NCBI RefSeq assembly: GCF_036311905.1 | Contig: NZ_JAZDCH010000025.1 | Span: 124,001 to 188,000 of the forward strand | Length of the DNA: 64,000 nucleotides | Direction of reading: 5' to 3' | Origin: Brachybacterium sp036311905 | GTDB lineage: Bacteria; Actinomycetota; Actinomycetes; Actinomycetales; Dermabacteraceae | Part shown: in pieces, positions 9,008-20,290 of the stretch | How the letters are laid out: each line of letters begins with the position of its first letter | Position numbering within the stretch: the first letter of the stretch is position 1 | Translations under genes and position numbers: made by a program | The notes under the pieces: model-generated | Databases searched by the model: none | What the model was told of the DNA's origin: nothing | What the model saw: the letters and a program-made list of their open reading frames with translations, nothing else

Positions 9008-9498
9008 CGTGCGCCCCGGACGCCGAGATCCTCCCGGATCCGGTCGAGGATCCCGGGGACGGACTCCTGGATCTGCTCCCAGACGGTCTCGAAGTCGCTC
9101 TCATCCCCGTACCAGGGGTCGCGGATGCCGGTGTCCTCGACAGGCGCGGGCGCGAAGTCGCGCACCATGTGCAGGCGCCCCGCGAGGTCCGCGCCACCGA
9201 GGCGACGCAGCGGCTCGACGTGGTCATGGTCCAGGGCGAGCACCAGATCGGCCTCGGCGAGCTCCTGCGCATCGATCGCCCGGGCCCGGTGGGCGGAGGC
9301 GTCGAGCCCGTGGCGGGCCAGCAGCGCTCCCGCCCGGGGATCGACGGGATTGCCCTCCTCCCAGCCGGTCGTGCCCGCGGAGGCGACCTCCACCCGGTCC
9401 TCGAGGCCCGCCTCCCGAGCGGCGGCACGGAGGGCGTACTCCGCCATGGGGGACCGGCAGATGTTGCCGGTGCAGACGGTGAGGACGCGATAGCTCAC
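9004..9498 (-). CDS. Low-molecular-weight protein tyrosine phosphatase
   Basis: A 164-residue cytoplasmic phosphatase. The P-loop VCTGNICRSPMAE near the N-terminus gives the CX5R signature (C9, R15), and DPWYGDE near the C-terminal third carries the general-acid Asp. Such enzymes remove phosphate from protein tyrosine or, in the Wzb group, from capsule kinases; no tyrosine kinase gene is nearby. I chose GTG at 9498 because it overlaps the stop of the upstream GNAT gene (GTGA) and places the P-loop at the usual distance from the N-terminus. The longer ATG-started frame would add an atypical Arg-rich leader. Confidence 0.9.
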   Translation of the reverse strand: MSYRVLTVCTGNICRSPMAEYALRAAAREAGLEDRVEVASAGTTGWEEGNPVDPRAGALLARHGLDASAHRARAIDAQELAEADLVLALDHDHVEPLRRLGGADLAGRLHMVRDFAPAPVEDTGIRDPWYGDESDFETVWEQIQESVPGILDRIREDLGVRGAR

Positions 9499-9854
9499 GG
9501 GGTCTCCAGCAGGTCGGCGTACTCGGGATGGCGCTCGATCCATCCGTGCACGAACCAGCAGGTGGCCCGGACACGGAGGTCCTGCGCACGGATGTCGTCG
9601 AGGGCGAAGCGCACCAGGGCGGAGCCGAGACCGCGGCCGGAGCGGGCCGGCGTGACGACGGTCGAGCGCAGGTCACGGAGCGTGCGCGGCGCCGGATCCG
9701 GGGCGCTCCCCTCCGCGGGGGCGGTCGCGGGCGGATGCTCGTCCTCGTAGTAGAGGACGGCCACCACCTCCTCGCCGTCGAGCGCCTGGTACCGGTCGCG
9801 GTCGTCGTCGTGGAGCAGGCGCACCGCGCCCGGAGCCGGGGAGGTCCCATCCAT
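9495..9854 (-). CDS. GNAT-family N-acetyltransferase (small)
   Basis: A 119-residue protein with the acetyl-CoA-binding GNAT core, seen as VVTPARSGRGLGSALVRFAL (the R/Q-x-x-G-x-G/A loop). The C-terminal part (IRAQDLRVRATCWFVHGWIE) resembles YjdJ-type N-acetyltransferases. The substrate is unknown. It starts at ATG 9854 in a 24-nt divergent gap with the DUF952 gene and leads a run of four genes joined by 4-nt overlaps (GNAT, phosphatase, amidase, S4), so it is probably the first gene of that operon. Confidence 0.8.
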   Translation of the reverse strand: MDGTSPAPGAVRLLHDDDRDRYQALDGEEVVAVLYYEDEHPPATAPAEGSAPDPAPRTLRDLRSTVVTPARSGRGLGSALVRFALDDIRAQDLRVRATCWFVHGWIERHPEYADLLETP

Positions 9855-9878
9855 GCCGGTCACGGTACACTGCCGCTC

Positions 9879-10244
9879 ATGCCCGCGCCCCTGATCTGGC
9901 ACATCACCGAGCTGGCCGCCTGGGAGGCGGCCGCACGGGCGGGCACCTACACCCAGGCGACCCGTGGTCGCGACCTCGCGGAGGTCGGCTACATCCATGC
10001 GTCGTGGCCGGAGCAGGTCTCCGGGGTCGCCAAGCGCGTGTACCCGGACCGCCCCGCGGACCTCGTGATCCTGGAGATCGACGTGGCGCGGGTCGAGGCC
10101 GCCGGGGTCGCCGTGGACATCGAGGCGGACGAGGACGGCCGCGGTCGCGGCTACCCGCATATCAAGGGTCCGCTGCCGGTCAGCGCCGTGCTGCGCCTGC
10201 GCCGCACGAAGTGGATCGGTCGCGAGTTCGTGGTCGTCGCCTGA
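9879..10244 (+). CDS. DUF952 family protein
   Basis: A 121-residue protein of the DUF952 family: the N-terminal LIWHITELAAWEAA, the central GYIHASWPEQV and the ending LRRTKWIGREFVVVA fit that family, which has a glutathione-S-transferase-unrelated compact fold and no settled function. The ATG is preceded by TACACT at 9866-9871, 7 nt away, with no Shine-Dalgarno sequence, so the mRNA is probably leaderless. It is divergent from the GNAT gene and unlinked to the next gene by any overlap. Confidence 0.82.
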   Translation: MPAPLIWHITELAAWEAAARAGTYTQATRGRDLAEVGYIHASWPEQVSGVAKRVYPDRPADLVILEIDVARVEAAGVAVDIEADEDGRGRGYPHIKGPLPVSAVLRLRRTKWIGREFVVVA

Positions 10245-10347
10245 GCGTTCCCTGACGCGCGGCGCGTGCCCGCTCGGCGCACCCACGCTCCCTCGACGTC
10301 CGTCCCGGTCCCGTCGCGCCGCAGGACGTGCCGACGTAGCATCGAGC

Positions 10348-10983
10348 ATGGCCAGATCCTCCGGCTCCGCCCGGTACCTCGACATCCATCCCGTCGACCC
10401 GCAGCCCCGCCTGCTCGAGCAGGCCGTCGCCGTCCTGCGCGACGGCGGGCTGATCGCCTACCCGACCGACTCCTGCTACGCCCTGGGCTGCTCCCTCGGG
10501 GCGCTGGAGGGTCTCGAGCGCATCCGCCGCATCCGGCAGGTCGGCAAGGACCACCACTTCACCCTGGTGTGCGCCGACTTCGCGCAGCTGGGGCAGTTCG
10601 TGATCGTCTCCAACCCCACCTTCCGCCTGGTCAAGAACGCAACCCCGGGCCCCTACACCTTCATCCTCCCGGCCACCAAGGAGGTGCCGCGGAAGATGGC
10701 CCACCCCAAGAAGCACACGGTCGGCGTGCGCATCCCCGACCACAAGGTCGCCCATGCGCTCGTCGAGGCGCTCGGCGAGCCGATCGTCTCCTCGACGCTG
10801 CTGCTGCCGGGGCAGGAGGATCCGCCGTCGGAGGGCTGGGTGGTGCAGGACCTGCTCGGCGACCAGGTCGACGCGATCATCGACGCGGGCGAGGTGGGCA
10901 TCGAGCCGACCACCGTCGTGGACCTCACCGGCGGCGAGCTGGTGATCGCGCGCGAGGGCGCCGGGGACACGAGCCGCTTCTGA
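10348..10983 (+). CDS. Sua5/YciO/YrdC-family protein (YciO type)
   Basis: A 211-residue member of the YrdC-like fold. The ATP/nucleotide-binding segment is seen in GLIAYPTDSCYALGCSL, and KDHHFTLVCADFAQL, PGPYTFILPATKEVP and VGVRIPDH follow in family order. YrdC/Sua5 enzymes make threonylcarbamoyl-AMP for the t6A tRNA modification; the length and the pattern of the central segment place this one closer to YciO, whose role is less clear. TAGCAT at 10337-10342 lies 5 nt before the ATG, again a leaderless arrangement. Nothing in the neighbourhood links it to tsaB/D/E. Confidence 0.85.
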   Translation: MARSSGSARYLDIHPVDPQPRLLEQAVAVLRDGGLIAYPTDSCYALGCSLGALEGLERIRRIRQVGKDHHFTLVCADFAQLGQFVIVSNPTFRLVKNATPGPYTFILPATKEVPRKMAHPKKHTVGVRIPDHKVAHALVEALGEPIVSSTLLLPGQEDPPSEGWVVQDLLGDQVDAIIDAGEVGIEPTTVVDLTGGELVIAREGAGDTSRF

Positions 10984-11077
10984 GCCGGCCGGCCGGCCGG
11001 GTCGCGGAGGCTCCTCGGCCGGGTCGCAGCGGTTGCTCGGCCGCATGAGCCGAGGCGTCAGCGCTCGGCGGTCGACG

Positions 11078-12412
11078 TCAGCGCTCGGCGTCGGCGGTCC
11101 CCGATCTCCCGGATGCCTCGGCCCCGGTGCCGTGACGGTCGAACCGCCCCGACAGGGCTCCCGAGAACACCAGGATCCCCACCGCGTACAGCGGCACCAT
11201 CCACAGGGCGTAGCGGAGGGTCAGCGCATCGGCGAGGGCACCGACGATCGGCGGCGAGACGAAGAAGCCCAGGCGCGCGAACCAGCCCACGACCGTGAGG
11301 CCGACGCCCTGGGGCACCCCGGGCATGTCATCGGCCGCCCGGTAGGCGGCGGGGAACAGCGTCGCCACGCCCCAGCCGGCGGCGGCGAAGCCGATGATCG
11401 CCGTCGCCGGACTGGGCACCAGCAGGGCGAGCGTCATGCCGAGGGCGCTCACCGCCGCGCCGAGGCGAGCGGTCGCGCGGTCGCCGAGCCGATCCACGAC
11501 GGCATCGCCGGTGAAGCGCCCGATGGTCTGCGCCCCCTGCAGCGCCACGAAGGCGAGGCCGGCCGCGAAGGGCGTCACCTCGAAGGTGTCGAGCATGAAC
11601 AGCGCACCCCAGGTGCTGCCCGCGTCCTCGGTGGAGCCCGCGAAAACCAGGATCATGCCCAGAGCGCACACCAGACCGAGGGAGCGCAGCGTCATCCCGG
11701 CGATCCGCATCCCGCCCGGGACCGGCGTCGCGGGCACCTCCCCCGCGGAACCCGGGGCGGGGCCCGCGACCGCGCCGGCGGGAGCGGGAGTCGGCGCAGT
11801 CCGCTCGGTCGCGTCGTCCCCGGCGAGCATGAACCACCGGGAGACCACCGCGGCGGCGCCGAAGACCACGAGGCCCACCAGGCCTTGCAGCCACAGCGCC
11901 ACCCCCAGCTGGGCGGCGGCGGAGCCGAACAGGCCGCCGCCCACCGCGCCGAGGGACCACCAGCCGTGGTAGCTGTTCATGATCGAGCGGCGGTAGCGAC
12001 GCTCGACCCGCATGCCGTGCGAGTTCATCGAGATGTCGGTGATCGCGTCGGCCGCCATGGCGATGATCAGCGCCCCCGCGAGCCACAGCCAGGAGCTCGC
12101 GACGTACACCAGCAGATGGCTGGTCGAGGCGACCACCTGCGCGATCACCGCGACCGAAGCGCTCCCCCAGCGACGCATCAGGCGCGCGGCCGCGAGACCG
12201 GCGACGAGCCCACCGATCGGGCCGATGCCCACGGCGAGCCCGAAGGCGGTGTTGCTCAGCCCGATGCTCTCGACCAGTTCCGGGTAGCGGGGCAGGATCG
12301 CGCAGAACGACGCCCCGTTGAGCAGGAACAGCAGGGACACGGCCCAGCGGGCGCGGCGCGCATCGGCGGGGACCGGGGCGGGCCGACGGGACGGCGCGGA
12401 GTGAGCGTTCAC
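11078..12412 (-). CDS. Major facilitator superfamily transporter
   Basis: A 444-residue membrane protein with about a dozen hydrophobic helices split by a hydrophilic central loop rich in Ala, Pro and Gly (near APTPAPAGAVAGPAPGSAG). The loop after the second helix carries AARLMRRWG, the MFS motif A position. The overall pattern (NGASFCAILPRYPELVE, GIGPIGGLVAG) resembles YbjJ/FucP-like MFS members; the substrate is unknown. I chose GTG at 12412 because CACAAT (on the minus strand) ends 8 nt upstream and the longer frame would add an Arg-rich leader. It is divergent from the purine phosphorylase gene, with 85 nt between starts. Confidence 0.85.
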   Translation of the reverse strand: MNAHSAPSRRPAPVPADARRARWAVSLLFLLNGASFCAILPRYPELVESIGLSNTAFGLAVGIGPIGGLVAGLAAARLMRRWGSASVAVIAQVVASTSHLLVYVASSWLWLAGALIIAMAADAITDISMNSHGMRVERRYRRSIMNSYHGWWSLGAVGGGLFGSAAAQLGVALWLQGLVGLVVFGAAAVVSRWFMLAGDDATERTAPTPAPAGAVAGPAPGSAGEVPATPVPGGMRIAGMTLRSLGLVCALGMILVFAGSTEDAGSTWGALFMLDTFEVTPFAAGLAFVALQGAQTIGRFTGDAVVDRLGDRATARLGAAVSALGMTLALLVPSPATAIIGFAAAGWGVATLFPAAYRAADDMPGVPQGVGLTVVGWFARLGFFVSPPIVGALADALTLRYALWMVPLYAVGILVFSGALSGRFDRHGTGAEASGRSGTADAER

Positions 12413-12497
12413 GAGACGCCATTGTGCCTGACTCCCGGGGCCGCGACATGCGGTGCGTCCGCGCCGCCTGCGTCGGCCCCGGACGTACGCTGGCGCC

Positions 12498-13223
12498 ATG
12501 TCGACACATATCGGTGCCTCGCCCGACCAGATCGCTCCGTACGTGCTCCTTCCCGGTGACCCCTACCGTGCGCGGTGGATCGCCGAGACTTTCCTCGAGG
12601 ACCCCGTCCAGTACAACGACGTGCGGGGGATGCTGGGCTACACCGGCACCTTCGCCGGAGTGCGCATCTCCGCGCAGGGCTCCGGGATGGGCCAGCCCTC
12701 GATGGCCATCTACGCCCAGGAGCTGTTCTCCGACTACGACGTGCAGGCGATCCTCCGCGTCGGCACCTGCGGCGCCCTGTCCGAGCGGGTGAAGGTGCGC
12801 GACGTGATCCTAGGCGTCGCCGCCTCGACCGACTCGGCGATGAACGTGCCCCGTTTCCGCCACGTCTCCTATGCGCCGGCCGCAGATTTCGAGCTGCTGC
12901 GCCTCGCGGCGGATGTCGCCGAGGAGCGGCTGCTGCCGGTGGTCCCCGGCGGCCTGTTCTCCTCGGACCAGTTCTACAACCCGGACACCGAGATCGCGGG
13001 GATCCTCGCGCGGTACGGCGTCCTGGGGGTGGAGATGGAGGCCGCCGCGCTGTACACGCTCGCCGCGCAGTTCGGTCGCCGCGCGCTCGCCCTGTGCACC
13101 GTCTCGGACCACCTGACCACCGGCGAGGAGACCAGCTCCCTCGAGCGGCAGGAGTCCTTCGAGGACATGATCGAGGTGGCGCTCGAGACGATCGTCCGCC
13201 TGGACGCGAACTCCTCCAGCTGA
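12498..13223 (+). CDS. deoD: Purine nucleoside phosphorylase, DeoD type
   Basis: A 241-residue hexameric-type phosphorylase that converts purine (deoxy)nucleosides and phosphate to base and (deoxy)ribose-1-phosphate. Family landmarks: YVLLPGDPYRARWIAE at the N-terminus, GSGMGQPSMAIYAQEL, RVGTCGAL for the phosphate site, GVEMEAAALYTLAAQFG and the VSDHLTTGEE region with the catalytic Asp. TACGCT at 12486-12491 sits 6 nt before the ATG, so the transcript is probably leaderless. A long hairpin follows the gene. Confidence 0.94.
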   Translation: MSTHIGASPDQIAPYVLLPGDPYRARWIAETFLEDPVQYNDVRGMLGYTGTFAGVRISAQGSGMGQPSMAIYAQELFSDYDVQAILRVGTCGALSERVKVRDVILGVAASTDSAMNVPRFRHVSYAPAADFELLRLAADVAEERLLPVVPGGLFSSDQFYNPDTEIAGILARYGVLGVEMEAAALYTLAAQFGRRALALCTVSDHLTTGEETSSLERQESFEDMIEVALETIVRLDANSSS

Positions 13224-13291
13224 CCCGCGGAGCGGGCGGGACGGACGGGAGACCGGCTGCCCCCGGCCGCCCCCTGCCGCTACGGCTCCGG

Positions 13292-13335
13292 ACAGCACAG
13301 TGCCCGGCACCTCCAGGTGCCGGGCACTGTGCTGT
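13292..13335. terminator. Bidirectional terminator after deoD
   Basis: A perfect 21-bp stem (13292-13312 with 13315-13335) with a nominal 2-nt loop, 68 nt past the deoD stop. The convergent small membrane gene ends 30 nt further on, so it probably ends transcription from both sides. Confidence 0.88.
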
Positions 13336-13365
13336 GTTCGAGGGCCCGCGCGCTGCGGGCGGCGC

Positions 13366-13608
13366 TCACTTCGTGAGAAAGCGCGGCACCAGGTCGAAGG
13401 TGATGAAGAGGGCGACGAGGCACATGCCGAGGCCCGCCAGGAAGGTCACCGGGGTGAACATCGCCATCACGTAGAGACCGGCGACGAACAGCCCGAAGAG
13501 CAGCACGAACAGCACCACCGACAGGGGCAGGCTGTTGCCCGCTGAGGTCTGGTTGCGCGCACGCGGCGCGGCGGCCTCGCTCGTGGCGTCGACCTGCTCG
13601 TTGCTCAT
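13366..13608 (-). CDS. Small two-helix membrane protein, unknown function
   Basis: An 80-residue protein. The first 30 residues are polar (MSNEQVDATSEAAAPRARN), then two hydrophobic segments (LPLSVVLFVLLFGLFVAGLY and FLAGLGMCLVALFITFDLV) form a likely hairpin in the membrane, ending in PRFLTK. I do not recognise a named family. GGAGG lies about 10 nt before the ATG. It stands alone between the deoD terminator and the downstream end of its own upstream neighbour, the C26 hydrolase-like gene on the opposite side of a 65-nt gap. Confidence 0.72.
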   Translation of the reverse strand: MSNEQVDATSEAAAPRARNQTSAGNSLPLSVVLFVLLFGLFVAGLYVMAMFTPVTFLAGLGMCLVALFITFDLVPRFLTK

Positions 13609-13673
13609 CTGCTGTGTCCTCCGCTTCGGCTCTCGATCGCGTCCGGTCCGGGACGCGGGCGACGGGCACCATC

Positions 13674-14423
13674 CTAGACCAGGGCGGGCACCTCGTCCGA
13701 CGCGGCGCGATGGCGGACCGCGGCGAGCAGGGTGCCGAACACGGCGAGGCCCTCGGCACCGTCGATCTCCGGATGCCACTGGACGCCCAGCACGCTCGAG
13801 CCGGATCCCGACTCGACGGCGAGCGGGAGACCGCTCTCGTGCCGCGCGACGATGCGCAGATCCCCCGCGACCTCGCGCACCCCCTGGTGGTGGAAGGCGG
13901 TGACCTCCGCGCTCGTTCCGAGGGCGAGCGCGAGATCGCTCGCGGCCTCGATGGCGGTGGTCACGGCCGTGGGCCGCTCCCCCGTCACGGGATGGGCCGG
14001 CAGGTCCGCGGGGAGGTGGCGGTGCAGCGAGCCGCCCTCGGCGACGACGATGATCTGCAGGCCGCGGCAGATGCCGAGCACCGGCACGCCCGCCGCACGG
14101 GCGGTGCGGTACAGGGCGGTCTCGAAGGCGTCCCGCGCGGGGTCCGGGGTCATGTCGGTCTCCAGGGCGTTCTCGCCCCAGACCGCGGGGTCCAGGTCGG
14201 TGCCGCCGGTGAGCACGAGGCCGTCGAGCTCGGCGATCTCCTCGGTGGTCCAGTCGTCCTGCGGCGCGATGATGACGGGGCGGGCCCCGGCCTCGCGCAG
14301 CGCGCGGACGTAGTGCTCGGTGACCACCACGGCGTCATGGCCCGCCCAGGCGCCGGACATCATGGTGCGGGTCCCTGCAGTCACGCCGATGAGCGGGCGA
14401 CGGGTGGTGGTGCGCTGCGCCAT
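13674..14423 (-). CDS. Class I glutamine amidotransferase-like hydrolase (PuuD/peptidase C26)
   Basis: A 249-residue cytoplasmic hydrolase of the gamma-glutamyl-gamma-aminobutyrate hydrolase type. The catalytic triad is clear: Cys119 in VLGICRGLQII, and His217 with Glu219 in VQWHPEIDG. LVLTGGTDLDP is typical of the family. PuuD releases GABA from gamma-Glu-GABA in putrescine breakdown, but no puuA/B/C genes are near, so the substrate here is open. AAAGGA lies 7 nt before the ATG. The upstream gene on the same strand is the mannosyltransferase, 198 nt away, separated by a tandem repeat and a hairpin. Confidence 0.88.
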   Translation of the reverse strand: MAQRTTTRRPLIGVTAGTRTMMSGAWAGHDAVVVTEHYVRALREAGARPVIIAPQDDWTTEEIAELDGLVLTGGTDLDPAVWGENALETDMTPDPARDAFETALYRTARAAGVPVLGICRGLQIIVVAEGGSLHRHLPADLPAHPVTGERPTAVTTAIEAASDLALALGTSAEVTAFHHQGVREVAGDLRIVARHESGLPLAVESGSGSSVLGVQWHPEIDGAEGLAVFGTLLAAVRHRAASDEVPALV

Positions 14424-14445
14424 GAGTGGTCCTTTCCGCGGAGAT

Positions 14446-14492
14446 CCCTGCCGCCCGGTGACGGCGACGGGACCCAGTCCACCCCGGCAGGG
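14446..14492 (-). terminator. Possible hairpin downstream of the mannosyltransferase gene
   Basis: CCCTGCCG (14446-14453) pairs with CGGCAGGG (14485-14492). The stem is 8 bp with a 31-nt loop, so it is a weak candidate. It lies between the mgtA-like stop and the C26 hydrolase start. Confidence 0.35.
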
Positions 14493-14536
14493 CCGATCCG
14501 GGCGAACTCTGTGGCGGAATGTGACGACGGGACGCA

Positions 14537-14634
14537 GTCAGTTCTGAGCGGTCCGCTCTGTGCAGTCAGCTCTGGGTGGTCAGCTCGGTGCGGCCGGCTC
14601 TGCGCGGTCGAATCTCTGCGGTCAGCTCGGTGCG
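14537..14634. repeat. Seven tandem copies of a degenerate 14-nt unit
   Basis: Units of exactly 14 nt starting at 14537, 14551, 14565, 14579, 14593, 14607 and 14621, with consensus GTCAGCTCTGTGCG; a partial eighth copy (GTCACGG) follows. Copies 4 and 7 are identical. The array covers the stop codon and last four codons of the mannosyltransferase and extends into its 3' untranslated region. Because 14 is not a multiple of 3 it is not a protein repeat. Confidence 0.85.
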
Positions 14635-15767
14635 GTCACGGCGGCGTGCTGCGCGATCGCCTGGCCGTAGTAGCCGCGCAGCTGCTCCGCGAGGACCGGC
14701 CAGGTGCGCTTGCGCACGGAGTCCAGTGCGGCCTCCCCGAAGGCACGGCGCTTGGCGTCGTCGAAGAGCAGGTCCCCGGCATGCTCGCGCATCTCGTCGA
14801 GCATGCCCGGGGTGTAGAGCCAGCCGGTGCGGCTGGGGGTGACCAGGTCGACGGGGCCGCCGCGGCGGGGGGCGATGACGGGCAGGCCCGAGGCCATGGC
14901 CTCCTGGATCGTCTGCCCGAAGGTCTCGAGCTCACCCGGATGGATGAACAGATCGGCGCTCGCGAGGTGGGTCGCGAGGTCGGTGCCGGAGCGGAACCCG
15001 GCGAAGCGGGCCCGGGGCATGGCCCGGCGCAGAGCATCCTTCTCCGGGCCGTCGCCGACGATCAGCAGCCGCACCCCGGGCATGTCGTGGATGACCCGCA
15101 GGTCCTCGACCTGCTTCTCGGGGGCGAGCCGGCCGACGTACACGACGAGCTTCTCGTCGGCATCGGCGTACTTCGCCCGCAGCTTCTCGCTGCGCAGCGA
15201 GGGAGAGAACAGCGAGGTGTCGACGCCGCGGCGCCACAGCGAGACGCGTTCGATGCCGTGCGCGACGAGCTGGTCGCGGGTGGCGGTGGACGGGGCGAGG
15301 TTGAGGGTTGCCCGGTTGTGGACGTCCTTCAGCAGCTGCCAAGAGGCGGCCTCGAGGAAGGGCATGCCGTAGCGGGCGGTGTAGCCGGGGATGTCGGTCT
15401 GGTAGACGGCGACCGTCGGCACCCCGACCTTCTGCGCCGCGACCACGGCGCGCCCGCCGAGGATGGTGGGCGAGGCGAGGTGGACCACATCCGGCTGGAA
15501 GTCCTCGATGCGACGGCGCAGGGTCCCGGCGCTCGTCGTCGCGATGCGCACCTCGGCGTAGCCGGGCAGGGGCGCGGAAGCGATGCGGCGCACCCGGATC
15601 TTGCGCCCGCAGGCCGTGCGCAGGAACTTGTCCGCGCGGGGCCACTGGGGGGCGATGATCGACAGATCGTCGCCCGCGGCGGCGAAGTGGTCGACGACGC
15701 GGAGCACCGAGTTGGTGACTCCGTTCATGTGCGGCAGGAAGGACTCGGCGACGACAAGGATCCTCAC
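14622..15767 (-). CDS. GDP-mannose-dependent alpha-mannosyltransferase, MgtA-like (GT4)
   Basis: A 381-residue GT4 (GT-B fold) glycosyltransferase. The N-terminal VVAESFLPHMNGVTNSVLRV, the DVVHLASPTILG segment, VYQTDIPGYTARYGMP and the C-terminal donor site with E-x7-E in HPGELETFGQTIQEA match mycobacterial and corynebacterial MgtA (formerly called PimB), which adds mannose to glucuronosyl-diacylglycerol during lipomannan-like glycolipid synthesis. The acceptor is an inference here. The start is GTG at 15767 with CATGAT 6 nt upstream on the minus strand, a leaderless pattern. The final codons run into the 14-nt tandem repeat. Confidence 0.86.
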   Translation of the reverse strand: MRILVVAESFLPHMNGVTNSVLRVVDHFAAAGDDLSIIAPQWPRADKFLRTACGRKIRVRRIASAPLPGYAEVRIATTSAGTLRRRIEDFQPDVVHLASPTILGGRAVVAAQKVGVPTVAVYQTDIPGYTARYGMPFLEAASWQLLKDVHNRATLNLAPSTATRDQLVAHGIERVSLWRRGVDTSLFSPSLRSEKLRAKYADADEKLVVYVGRLAPEKQVEDLRVIHDMPGVRLLIVGDGPEKDALRRAMPRARFAGFRSGTDLATHLASADLFIHPGELETFGQTIQEAMASGLPVIAPRRGGPVDLVTPSRTGWLYTPGMLDEMREHAGDLLFDDAKRRAFGEAALDSVRKRTWPVLAEQLRGYYGQAIAQHAAVTAPS

Positions 15768-15823
15768 GCCTCGATCATGCGCCGTCGGCCGCGCCCGCGG
15801 ACCACGTCCCCGTGACGAGTCGT

Positions 15824-15859
15824 CGACGGCCCGGTGAACTCTCGCCCACCGGGCCGTCG
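15824..15859. terminator. Hairpin terminator between MetE-like gene and mgtA-like gene
   Basis: A perfect 13-bp stem (15824-15836 with 15847-15859) and 10-nt loop, starting 44 nt after the stop of the MetE-like gene on the minus strand. Confidence 0.82.
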
Positions 15860-15902
15860 TGCCGCGCTCGGCGAGCCCTTCCGCGACGGGTTCTGGGACC
15901 GC

Positions 15903-17114
15903 TCAGAGGCGGGCCGAGGCGATCGCCGCGCCCTCGACGAGAGAGGCGAGCTTCGCCCACGCGATCTGCGGGTGGATGCGCCCGCCGAGGCCGCAGTCGG
16001 TCGAGCCGATCACGCGCTCCGGGCCGACGATGCGGGCGAAGCGCTCGAGGCGCTGCGCGACCAGCTCGGGGTGCTCGACGACGTTGGTGGCGTGGGAGAC
16101 GATGCCGGGCACGATCACCTTGTCGTCCGGCAGCTCGAGGTCCTGCCACACGGTCCATTCGTGCTCGTGGCGCACGTTCGCGGCCTCGAAGGAGTAGTAC
16201 TTCGCGTCGATCTCGAGCAGCAACGGCGCGATGTGGCGGAACTCGATGTCGGTCGTGTGCGGGCCGTGCCAGGAGCCCCAGCACAGGTGGAAGCGGGTCT
16301 GCTCGGTCGGCACGTTCACGAGCGCGCGATTGACGGCGTCGACTCGCTTGCGGGTGAACTCGACGTAGTCCGCGATGGACGGCTCGGGGTTGATCTGGTC
16401 CCAGTTCTCGGCGATGGAGGGGTCGTCGATCTGGACGGTGAGGCCCGCGGCGGCGATCGCCTCGTACTCGGGGCGCATCACCTCGACCCAGGCGTCGAGG
16501 AAGGCGTCCTCGTCGCCGTAGTGGTCGTCGTTGATGCGGGAGCCGGAGCCCGGGGAGAGCGCGGCGAGATAACCGCCCGAGTATCCGGCGGACTCGAGGG
16601 CGGCGCGGAAGTTCGCCACGTCCTGGGCGACGAGCTCGCGGCCCGTCTCCGAGTAGGCGATCTGGGAGGTCGCGGCCGGGAAGGTCGGCTGGGAGCCGAC
16701 GGTGATGCCGGAGGTCGGGTCCTGGTACGCGTCGGCGAAGATCGTCCAGTCGCGGCGGTCGGGGAAGGTGGTCAGGCGCACGTTCCCGGGGCTCGAGCGG
16801 ACCGGCTCGGAGGAGAAGATGTCGCTGCCGGTGATCTCGAGGCCGCTGACGCGGTCGAAGATGTACGACCACCAGGAGCCGTAGTTCACGGCGGAGCCCA
16901 TGAGGTGCCCGTACTCGCCGTCGTTGGGGATCGAGATGCCGATCTCGCGCTGCTTCGCGACGACGTCGACGACGGCCTGGCGCAGCACCTCGCGAAACTC
17001 GTCAGTGGGGGCGGGGGTCAGGCCGTCCTCGCCGACGGGGCGGGCGGCGTTCGCGGCGATCAGTTCCGGGCTGCGGGGCAGGGAGCCGGCGTGGGTGGTG
17101 AGGATGTCGGTCAT
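15903..17114 (-). CDS. MetE-like, cobalamin-independent methionine synthase C-terminal-domain protein
   Basis: A 403-residue single-domain protein related to the catalytic half of cobalamin-independent methionine synthase. The zinc set of the family is preserved: His276 and Cys278 in FHLCWGSWHG, Glu310 and Cys374 in STDCGLGGR. It lacks the N-terminal half of true MetE (about 750 residues), so it belongs with the YxjG/YxjH-type stand-alone proteins, which move methyl groups from various donors to a thiol. TACTCT (minus strand) ends 6 nt before the ATG. It forms no operon and has terminators on both sides. Confidence 0.87.
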   Translation of the reverse strand: MTDILTTHAGSLPRSPELIAANAARPVGEDGLTPAPTDEFREVLRQAVVDVVAKQREIGISIPNDGEYGHLMGSAVNYGSWWSYIFDRVSGLEITGSDIFSSEPVRSSPGNVRLTTFPDRRDWTIFADAYQDPTSGITVGSQPTFPAATSQIAYSETGRELVAQDVANFRAALESAGYSGGYLAALSPGSGSRINDDHYGDEDAFLDAWVEVMRPEYEAIAAAGLTVQIDDPSIAENWDQINPEPSIADYVEFTRKRVDAVNRALVNVPTEQTRFHLCWGSWHGPHTTDIEFRHIAPLLLEIDAKYYSFEAANVRHEHEWTVWQDLELPDDKVIVPGIVSHATNVVEHPELVAQRLERFARIVGPERVIGSTDCGLGGRIHPQIAWAKLASLVEGAAIASARL

Positions 17115-17174
17115 GCCCCGAGAGTAGGAGCCCGGTCCTCGAGAGCGGGAATCGCGGCGCCACAGCCGTTCACA

Positions 17175-17203
17175 CGGCGCCTCCCCGGGCCGAGGAGGCG
17201 CCG
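17175..17203 (-). terminator. Hairpin terminator after gcvP
   Basis: A perfect 10-bp stem, CGGCGCCTCC (17175-17184) with GGAGGCGCCG (17194-17203), and a 9-nt loop just downstream of the gcvP stop on the minus strand. Confidence 0.8.
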
Positions 17204-17210
17204 CGCGGGC

Positions 17211-20171
<2,961 letters not shown>

Positions 20172-20253
20172 GGACGGGCTTCCCTGGGTGGTGCGAGAGC
20201 GGATGGGTGGCGACGGGGCCGACGGGCGCCGCGGCGGCGCGGGCGAGCGCGCT

Positions 20254-20284
20254 CGGCGGCGGCCGCACGGGGCGGCCGCCGCCG
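20254..20284 (-). terminator. Hairpin between gcvH and gcvP
   Basis: A perfect 13-bp stem (20254-20266 with 20272-20284) with a 5-nt loop, 6 nt past the gcvH stop. It sits inside the gcv operon, so it may be an attenuator or an mRNA-stabilising 3' end for gcvT-gcvH. Confidence 0.7.
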
Positions 20285-20290
20285 GCCGGC

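Noticed and set aside
13614..15815. Plus-strand open frame of about 730 codons opposite the C26 hydrolase and mannosyltransferase genes
   Set aside because: The product has no recognisable domain, and it runs through the 14-nt repeat; the minus-strand genes explain the region.
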